Source of the DNA: CAYRGQ01 sp964444885
GTDB taxonomy: Bacteria > Bacteroidota > Bacteroidia > Sphingobacteriales > Sphingobacteriaceae
NCBI GenBank assembly: GCA_964444885.1
Contig: CAYUIZ010000144.1
Span: forward strand, 1-6,611
DNA: 6,611 nucleotides
Direction of reading: 5' to 3'
Position numbers and translations under genes: made by a program
In this document: positions 1-5,121 of the stretch, piece by piece
Position numbering within the stretch: the stretch's first letter is position 1
How the letters are laid out: every line of letters begins with the position of its first letter
The notes under the pieces: generated by a model
What the model was told of the DNA's origin: nothing
Databases searched by the model: none
Seen by the model: only the letters and a program-made list of their open reading frames with translations

Positions 1-12
1 ACGACTAAAACC
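1..12 (+). other. Upstream edge, possible end of a preceding gene
   Basis: These 12 bases precede the nuoI start. A TAA at 6-8 could be the stop codon of an upstream gene, which in the usual complex I order would be nuoH, but only two complete codons could be read in that frame, so this is inference. The sequence before the ATG is A-rich (TAAAA) with no Shine-Dalgarno match. The nuoI frame itself is open to the window edge. Confidence 0.3.
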
Positions 13-576
13 ATGTTCAAAACGGCACTGCAAGCATTCCTATCCGCTGCGAAGGGGTTAACCACCACCTTCAAGCACCTATTTGGTGCGCGTCGGTCCC
101 GGAACTCGGTGGATATCCGCCAGCCGGCCTATTTCGACCAGCAGGAGGGCGTCACCACCGTGCAGTTCCCCAGCGAAAAAATGCCGATCCCGGAAGTAGC
201 CCGCTATCAATTGGACGTGGAAATAGACGATTGCATTGTGTGCGACCTGTGTGCCAAAGCCTGTCCGGTGGATTGCATCGATATCGAGGCCATCAAATCC
301 ACGGAGGCTATCGGCAAAACCTCAGACGGAAGTGTCAAACGCCTCTATGCGGCCAAGTTTGACATCGATATGGCCAAATGCATGTACTGCGGCCTGTGCA
401 CCGTTGTCTGCCCTACCGAATGCATTACCATGACCGATCAATACGACCGAAGCACGCCCCGTCTCAATGATCTTATCTATACATTCGCGACGATGACCCC
501 TGAGGAAATCGAAGCCAAAAAAGCCGAATACGAGGCATTCCAAGCTGAAAAGGAGGCGGCCAAAGGCAAGCCATGA
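13..576 (+). CDS. nuoI: NADH-quinone oxidoreductase subunit I (2x[4Fe-4S] ferredoxin-like subunit)
   Basis: NuoI is the peripheral-arm subunit that holds clusters N6a and N6b and passes electrons towards cluster N2 and the quinone site at the inner face of the membrane. The 187-residue product has two CxxCxxCxxxCP motifs: Cys74, 77, 80 and 84 (CIVCDLCAKACP) and Cys123, 126, 129 and 133 (CMYCGLCTVVCP). The fourth cysteine of each motif normally ligates the other cluster. Extra cysteines lie at 88 and 137. The N-terminal 25 or so residues look like the amphipathic helix that rests on the membrane arm. The C-terminus (about 162-187) is a highly charged Glu/Lys helix. The length is close to that of other bacterial NuoI. 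The start is the first ATG, at 13; the frame is open upstream, so a slightly longer protein cannot be excluded. The last codons overlap nuoJ by ATGA, implying coupling. All cluster ligands are present. Confidence 0.97.
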   Translation: MFKTALQAFLSAAKGLTTTFKHLFGARRSRNSVDIRQPAYFDQQEGVTTVQFPSEKMPIPEVARYQLDVEIDDCIVCDLCAKACPVDCIDIEAIKSTEAIGKTSDGSVKRLYAAKFDIDMAKCMYCGLCTVVCPTECITMTDQYDRSTPRLNDLIYTFATMTPEEIEAKKAEYEAFQAEKEAAKGKP

Positions 577-1121
577 CCCTGGAAACCCTCCTGTTTTACG
601 TATTGGCGGCCACTGCCGTTGGAGCAGCCCTCCTGATGGTGGTATTGCAAAATATTGCGCGTTCCCTTTTTCTCTTTTTCGTCGTGCTTTTTGCGGTGGC
701 CGGGCTATATGTCTTTGCCCTAGCCGATTTTATCGCCATCACGCAGGTCATGGTGTACGTGGGGGGCGTACTGGTGTTGCTGCTGTTCGCGTTTATGCTG
801 TCTAACAAAACGCTGCTCAACGAGCTTCAGGCGGGCACCCACCATTTTGTTTCCTTGCCTGCGTGGCAGGGGTTGTTCATCAGCGGTACGTTTCTCACCA
901 TCATGGTGTACGTCATTACGCTGTTCGACAAGCACGAACCTACGTGGATCGCACGGGCGCAGGAACAAGCCACTGCCATTACCCCCACGGACAATACAAT
1001 CGAACACCTCGGTTTTCATCTTATGACGCGGTATGTACTACCTTTTGAGGTCATCTCCGTAATGATCATGATGGCGCTCATTGGGGCCGCGCATATGGCC
1101 AGAAAGGAGCCAAATCGATGA
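573..1121 (+). CDS. nuoJ: NADH-quinone oxidoreductase subunit J
   Basis: NuoJ (ND6 family) is an integral membrane subunit between the quinone module and the antiporter-like subunits, and forms part of the central hydrophilic axis. The 182-residue product shows five hydrophobic segments at about 6-24, 30-49, 54-76, 97-117 and 154-176. The hallmark third helix is present: ADFIAITQVMVYVGG, with Tyr62 and Gly64-Gly65, matching the conserved Tyr and Gly of the pi-bulge region that changes shape during turnover. The last helix carries the usual FEV motif with Glu159. The start ATG overlaps the nuoI stop by ATGA. A short AAAGG at 562-566 lies six bases upstream and may help initiation; the stronger-looking AGGAGG at 551-556 is too far away (16 bases) and encodes Lys/Glu residues of NuoI. 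The 3' end overlaps nuoK by ATGA. Length and topology fit the family, and nothing is missing. Confidence 0.95.
   Translation: MTLETLLFYVLAATAVGAALLMVVLQNIARSLFLFFVVLFAVAGLYVFALADFIAITQVMVYVGGVLVLLLFAFMLSNKTLLNELQAGTHHFVSLPAWQGLFISGTFLTIMVYVITLFDKHEPTWIARAQEQATAITPTDNTIEHLGFHLMTRYVLPFEVISVMIMMALIGAAHMARKEPNR
1103..1109 (+). promoter_or_regulatory. Shine-Dalgarno-like site for nuoK
   Basis: AAAGGAG lies inside the end of nuoJ and ends eight bases before the nuoK ATG. It is the best-placed ribosome binding site in the window and supports the ATG at 1118 as the nuoK start. The other starts here have weak or A-rich leaders, as expected in Bacteroidota. Confidence 0.6.
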
Positions 1122-1423
1122 TCACGCTTACCCATTTTCTCGTTGTGAGTGCGTGCCTGTTTGCAATTGGGCTATTTGCCGTGCTGGTCCGTCGCAACGC
1201 GATTCTCGTACTGGTCGGCATCGAGCTGATGATCAACGCGGCCATCCTCAACCTGGTGGCGTTCGGGCGTTACGACGCGCAGTTCTACGGCGGGCAAGTG
1301 TTTGCCCTGTTTGCCATCGTACTGGCCGCCGCGGCCGTGGCCGTAGCCCTGGCAATCATCCTGAATGTATACAAACAATACCAAACCATTGACCCGGGAG
1401 AAATCCGGGATATGAAAGATTAA
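1118..1423 (+). CDS. nuoK: NADH-quinone oxidoreductase subunit K, lacking the second membrane glutamate
   Basis: NuoK (ND4L family) is a small three-helix membrane subunit lying between NuoJ and NuoN. Its two buried glutamates are part of the proton/charge relay between the quinone site and the antiporter subunits. The 101-residue product matches the usual length, with hydrophobic segments at about 5-23, 28-49 and 60-83. The cytoplasmic arginine pair (Arg25-Arg26, VRRNA) and the first essential glutamate (Glu36, GIELMINA) are present. In helix 3 the family pattern AAAEA is replaced by AAAAV: Ala73 sits where E. coli has Glu72, counting one extra loop residue here. Codon 73 is GCC (1334-1336), two base changes away from a Glu codon. 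No other acidic residue lies in helix 3. E. coli mutant work, as I recall it, found Glu36 essential and Glu72 less so, so the complex may still work. The gene overlaps nuoJ by ATGA. Identity is certain; the effect of the substitution is not. Confidence 0.96.
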   Translation: MITLTHFLVVSACLFAIGLFAVLVRRNAILVLVGIELMINAAILNLVAFGRYDAQFYGGQVFALFAIVLAAAAVAVALAIILNVYKQYQTIDPGEIRDMKD

Positions 1424-1454
1424 CTTTTATCAACCGCTATTAGCCACAGACAAC
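1424..1454 (+). other. nuoK-nuoL spacer
   Basis: This 31-base spacer is the longest gap between genes in the window. It is AT-rich and has no clear Shine-Dalgarno sequence before the TTG of nuoL. Just upstream, inside the end of nuoK, a 5-bp stem (CCCGG 1393-1397, CCGGG 1405-1409) with a 7-base loop could form, but no T-run follows it directly, so it does not look like a terminator. The TTTT at 1425-1428 is 15 bases further on. Confidence 0.5.
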
Positions 1455-3509
1455 TTGCCTCACACGCCATTGACATATCCGATACTCTGCACGTTGGTTG
1501 CCGTGCTGTCGCCGCTCGGCGGCTTCTTGCTGTCGGCCGTCATCGGCCGGCGGTCTGTATCGAAGGTCTTGTCTGTCGTGTCCATTACCTGCAGCTTGGT
1601 GGCAGCGGCATACGTATTCGCACACGTATGGCAACAAGGGACGGTGCATGCGCAGTGGACCTGGCTGACCATCGGCGAGCAGGAGATTCGGGTGGGCATT
1701 CTGCTCGACAACCTTTCGGCCATCATGCTGCTGCTCGTACCACTGATTGCCCTTCCAGTGCATATCTACTCGCTGGCGTACATGGCGGGCGACCCGGGCA
1801 CGCACCGCTATTGGATGTATTTGAGCCTGTTCTGCACGGCGATGCTAGGTCTGGTCGTATCCGATAACCTGCTGGTGATGTACGTTTTTTGGGAATTGGT
1901 AGGCTTCGCTTCCTACCTGCTGATCGGATACTGGTTCACCAAGGACAGCGCGGCCAGGGCAAACATGAAGGCTTTTATCGTCAACCGTATCGGCGACGTC
2001 GGTTTTCTAATCGGGATTGCCCTCGTTTACGCCCAATTTGGGTCGCTCGACATCCGTTACTTGTTTGGCAATGGCGGCGCGGTGTCCCAAGCTATCATTT
2101 CTGACGGCACATGGCAATTTGGCGAGCATGCTATGCCTGCGGCTTGGCTGACCGCAACGGGAATCGCATTTTTCCTTGGCGCGATGGCCAAATCTGCCCA
2201 GTTTCCGCTGCACGTGTGGCTTGCAGATGCGATGGAGGGCCCTACTGCCGTATCGTCGCTCATCCATGCCGCTACGATGGTTGCCGCCGGAGTTTTCCTG
2301 CTGGCGCGCCTGTTCCCCCTATTTGACGCACAGGTGTTGGGGATGGTGGCTTGGGTTGGCACGGTGACGGCATTAATCGGCGCCTTTTTCGCCCTTACGC
2401 AAAACGACATTAAGAAGATACTGGCGTTTTCCACGGTCTCCCAGTTAGGCTTGATGATGGTCGGTATTGGTACGGGCCACGTGGCTTCCGCCATGTTCTA
2501 TCTGGTTGTCCACGCATTTTTCAAATGCCTCCTTTTCCTCGGAGCCGGAGCCGTCATCCACGAAATGGCGCACCTCCGCGACAAGCATAATTTGGCTTTT
2601 GACCCACAGGATATTCGGACCATGGGCGGATTGGGTAAATACATGCCAGTTACGGCGTCCAGCATGGGAATCGCAGCGCTTGCGCTTGCGGGCATTCCCC
2701 TCACGACAGGCTACCTATCCAAAGACTTATTGTTGCTCAACGTTTTCGAATGGGGGCTCCAGCGCGATGGAATCGTCACCCTCATTCCATTCCTGTTGCT
2801 TCTTGTCAGCGCAATGACCGCGTTCTATATCGCGCGGTGCATGTTTAAAGTGTTTTTCGGCACGTTGCGCGTGCCTCTTTTCCCGGGCCATCCGGATATC
2901 CGGCCGCAGGAAGCACCCTGGCGCATGCTCGTACCGATGGTCTTCCTAGCCGCTTGTTCGCTTTTTCCGTTGTTTGCCAGCCATCCGCTGCAGATAGACG
3001 ACTTGTGGCTCGTGCTTGGCCTGTCAGGCGCGCAGATTGCTGAGCCACATTTTGGAAATATCCACGGTCTGCTGCCCGTATTTACGACCATCGCTTCGGC
3101 TATACTGGCGATACTGGCTTGGCAATGGTACGTGCGCGGCCATTATCAAGCCAATACGTCACATTGGCTGTACCGGCTGTCGTTTCACCAAGGGTATCTC
3201 GATCGTATCTACCAAACCGCTTTTGTGAATCCCTTCGTCCGCTTCGCCGCAGTTGCCAAAATGTTTGACACGCATCTTGTAGACGGAACGGTAAACCGCA
3301 TCGGCATCGCCGGACGGAAACTGGCTTGGGTAGCCAACTGGTTTGATTTCAGAATAGTGGACGGGTCGGTGCGCTTAATCGGAAAAACGGCCACATGGCT
3401 GAGCAATATCTTCCGGCGTTCGCAGACCGGCCGGATCCAGTATTACGTGTACTTGATGTTTTTCGCGGTGCTGCTCGTATTGATTTATCATATAGTTAAC
3501 AAAGGATGA
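1455..3509 (+). CDS. nuoL: NADH-quinone oxidoreductase subunit L (distal antiporter-like proton pump subunit)
   Basis: NuoL (ND5 family) is the distal Mrp-antiporter-like subunit of the membrane arm; it moves protons and carries the long lateral helix that runs along NuoM and NuoN. The product has 684 residues, longer than the roughly 613 of E. coli. Key residues are Glu147 in FWELVGFASYLLIG (helix 5), Asp181 in NRIGDVGF, Lys246 in AKSAQFPLHVWL (helix 7), His271 in SSLIHAATM, His353 and Lys357 in VVHAFFKCLLFLGAG, and Lys423 in GYLSKDLLL (helix 12); these match the proton-path residues known in E. coli. An extra segment of several residues precedes MGGL (about 370-388). A lateral helix with an internal repeat follows (about 583-655), then a last membrane helix (about 661-681). 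The start must be non-ATG: the first in-frame ATG falls at residue 91, deep inside the conserved N-terminal domain. TTG at 1455 gives a normal N-terminus; TTG at 1470 is an alternative. The 3' end overlaps nuoM by ATGA. Confidence 0.97.
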   Translation: MPHTPLTYPILCTLVAVLSPLGGFLLSAVIGRRSVSKVLSVVSITCSLVAAAYVFAHVWQQGTVHAQWTWLTIGEQEIRVGILLDNLSAIMLLLVPLIALPVHIYSLAYMAGDPGTHRYWMYLSLFCTAMLGLVVSDNLLVMYVFWELVGFASYLLIGYWFTKDSAARANMKAFIVNRIGDVGFLIGIALVYAQFGSLDIRYLFGNGGAVSQAIISDGTWQFGEHAMPAAWLTATGIAFFLGAMAKSAQFPLHVWLADAMEGPTAVSSLIHAATMVAAGVFLLARLFPLFDAQVLGMVAWVGTVTALIGAFFALTQNDIKKILAFSTVSQLGLMMVGIGTGHVASAMFYLVVHAFFKCLLFLGAGAVIHEMAHLRDKHNLAFDPQDIRTMGGLGKYMPVTASSMGIAALALAGIPLTTGYLSKDLLLLNVFEWGLQRDGIVTLIPFLLLLVSAMTAFYIARCMFKVFFGTLRVPLFPGHPDIRPQEAPWRMLVPMVFLAACSLFPLFASHPLQIDDLWLVLGLSGAQIAEPHFGNIHGLLPVFTTIASAILAILAWQWYVRGHYQANTSHWLYRLSFHQGYLDRIYQTAFVNPFVRFAAVAKMFDTHLVDGTVNRIGIAGRKLAWVANWFDFRIVDGSVRLIGKTATWLSNIFRRSQTGRIQYYVYLMFFAVLLVLIYHIVNKG
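3264..3383 (+). repeat. 26-residue internal repeat in the NuoL lateral-helix region
   Basis: Two copies of a diverged unit lie in the C-terminal part of NuoL. The first begins at residue 604 (FDTHLVDGTVNRIG) and the second at residue 630 (FDFRIVDGSVRLIG), a period of 26 residues or 78 bases. Eight of the 14 aligned residues are identical, including Phe-Asp, Val-Asp-Gly and Ile-Gly. The repeat is visible in protein, not as an exact DNA repeat, so it is old. A 26-residue step is close to seven helical turns, so both copies would face a similar side of a helix. The role is inferred. Confidence 0.65.
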
Positions 3510-5107
3510 ACTTACACTTACTGTCCATTCTTATCTTTCTGCCGCTGCTTGCTGCAGTGCTGATCCTGGTCATCCCGACGGCTTGGCGCGCATGCTACAA
3601 GTACATTGCGCTCGTGGCCAGTGCGCTGCAACTCGTGCTCGCCGGAGGGATGTACTACCTGTTCCACCCGAAGGGCGCGGGCGTTACCAACGCCCGGTTG
3701 TACCAATTTACGGAGCAAATCCCGTGGATCAGGCTGGATATGGGAAGCATTGGCCGCTTGGAAATTGATTATTACCTCGGTGTGGACGGGCTTTCCATGC
3801 CATTCGTCCTGCTTACCCCGGTTGTAATGCTCCTGGCCGTCGGCGCATCGTGGCGCATGCAGCAAAGCTTGAAAGGCTATTATTCCCTGCTGATGATCTT
3901 GAGCATGGCGGTGGTCGGCGTATTCTCAGCCTTGGATTTCTTTCTGTTTTATGTCTTCTACGAGCTTATGCTCCTACCCTTGTATTTCCTGATCGGTATC
4001 TGGGGAGGCGCACGGCGCGAGTATGCCGCCATCAAGTTCTTTCTGTATACGCTATTTGGCTCGGTATTCATGCTGCTGATTATCGTCGGATTGTATTTTT
4101 CGGTCATCAACCCCGAAACAGGCGCGCATACCTTCAACATGATCCACATGATGAATCCGGAGAACTACGTGCCAGGATCGATATTTTCCACCATCGGCAG
4201 TCCCGAACTATTTGGTATCCCCGCGCGTCTACTTGCCTTTATTGTGTTGTTTGTTGCCTTCGCGATTAAGGTACCCGTCGTACCGCTGCACACGTGGTTG
4301 CCTGATGCCCACGTAGAAGCGCCCACCCCCATATCCATCATTCTGGCGGGGATTCTACTCAAAATCGGCGGTTATGGCATCCTTCGCATCTGCGTAGGCA
4401 TTTTTCCCGAAGCGGCTTATGACAGTGCGTGGTGGATCGGTCTGCTGGGCGTCGTTTCTATCATTTACGGTGCGTTTGTCGCCCTTGCGCAAACCGACCT
4501 AAAACGGCTCATCGCCTATTCGTCCGTATCGCACATGGGATTTGTCTTGCTTGGCATTGCGTCCCTGACGGCGGAGGGCATGGCGGGTGCGATGTTCCAG
4601 ATGATTAGCCACGGCTTCCTATCAGCCGCGCTCTTTTTCTTAGTCGGCATACTCTACGACCGGGTCCACGACCGGCATATCTACCACTTCCGGGGCTTGG
4701 CGTCTATCCTGCCGCGCTATACCGCTTTTGTGGCGATTGCATTTTTTGCGTCGCTGGGCCTACCGGGATTTTCGGCGTTCATCGGCGAGGCCTTTGTGAT
4801 TATCGGCGCCTTTAACTCGGGCAGTACCAACGGTCTCCTCCCCCGTTGGATGGCCATTGCGGGCTCCGCCGGAATTTTCATGAGCGCCGTCTATTTCCTC
4901 TGGACCCTCCAACGGATGTTTTTCGGGCAGACGAGACTCCAGGGAGGCGAGGCATGGGCAACGGCACTGCGCGATACAAGCGTCCGGGAGACGCTGCTTT
5001 TAGTGCCTGTACTGGCCTTGGCACTGGTGCTGGGGATTTATCCCGCGTTGGTGTTTGACAAGATTAATGCGTCCATTCTGGCGCTGGTTGATTTGGTAGT
5101 GAAATAA
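3506..5107 (+). CDS. nuoM: NADH-quinone oxidoreductase subunit M (middle antiporter-like proton pump subunit)
   Basis: NuoM (ND4 family) is the middle antiporter-like subunit, between NuoN and NuoL. The 533-residue product is slightly longer than E. coli NuoM (about 509). Conserved residues are all present: Glu153 in FYELMLLPLYFLIG (helix 5), Lys255 in AIKVPVVPLHTWLPDAHVEA (helix 7), Lys286 in GILLKIGGYG (helix 8), Lys333 in QTDLKRLIAYSSVSH, His343, His369 in MISHGFLSAALF and Glu428 in FSAFIGEAF (helix 12). The terminal Glu428, where NuoL and NuoN have Lys, distinguishes NuoM from its paralogues. A loop at about 201-240, rich in Met, Asn, Pro and Gly, is longer than in E. coli. About 14 membrane segments can be counted. 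ATG 3506 overlaps the nuoL stop (ATGA). The AAAGG directly abutting the start is too close to act as a normal ribosome site, so coupling to nuoL translation is likely. Confidence 0.97.
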   Translation: MNLHLLSILIFLPLLAAVLILVIPTAWRACYKYIALVASALQLVLAGGMYYLFHPKGAGVTNARLYQFTEQIPWIRLDMGSIGRLEIDYYLGVDGLSMPFVLLTPVVMLLAVGASWRMQQSLKGYYSLLMILSMAVVGVFSALDFFLFYVFYELMLLPLYFLIGIWGGARREYAAIKFFLYTLFGSVFMLLIIVGLYFSVINPETGAHTFNMIHMMNPENYVPGSIFSTIGSPELFGIPARLLAFIVLFVAFAIKVPVVPLHTWLPDAHVEAPTPISIILAGILLKIGGYGILRICVGIFPEAAYDSAWWIGLLGVVSIIYGAFVALAQTDLKRLIAYSSVSHMGFVLLGIASLTAEGMAGAMFQMISHGFLSAALFFLVGILYDRVHDRHIYHFRGLASILPRYTAFVAIAFFASLGLPGFSAFIGEAFVIIGAFNSGSTNGLLPRWMAIAGSAGIFMSAVYFLWTLQRMFFGQTRLQGGEAWATALRDTSVRETLLLVPVLALALVLGIYPALVFDKINASILALVDLVVK

Positions 5108-5121
5108 CCGAAAAAAAGAAC
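5108..5121 (+). promoter_or_regulatory. A-rich leader before nuoN
   Basis: The 14 bases between the nuoM stop and the GTG of nuoN are CCG followed by seven A, then GAAC. There is no true Shine-Dalgarno sequence. A-rich leaders are a common translation signal in Bacteroidota, which supports the GTG at 5122 as start. The evidence is position and composition only. Confidence 0.4.

Noticed and set aside
322..543. Antisense open frame of 73 codons opposite nuoI
   Set aside because: It lies wholly within nuoI, which has all its cluster motifs, and its translation shows no recognisable domain. It is a shadow frame.
551..556. AGGAGG as the ribosome binding site of nuoJ
   Set aside because: It is 16 bases from the ATG, which is too far, and it encodes part of the charged NuoI tail. 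The AAAGG at 562-566 and the ATGA overlap explain the start better.
1393..1428. Possible intrinsic terminator at the end of nuoK (5-bp GC stem, then TTTT)
   Set aside because: The stem is short and the T-run begins about 15 bases after it, with coding sequence and a stop codon between, so the geometry does not fit. nuoL clearly continues the operon.
1440..1805. Antisense open frame of 121 codons opposite the start of nuoL
   Set aside because: The translation is rich in Arg, His and Gln and has no recognisable domain, as expected from reading a membrane-protein gene backwards. The sense strand encodes conserved NuoL.
2057..2494. Antisense open frame of 145 codons opposite the nuoL core
   Set aside because: It is complementary to the most conserved part of NuoL (helices 7-10). 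Its length reflects codon bias on the sense strand, and no family is recognisable in it.
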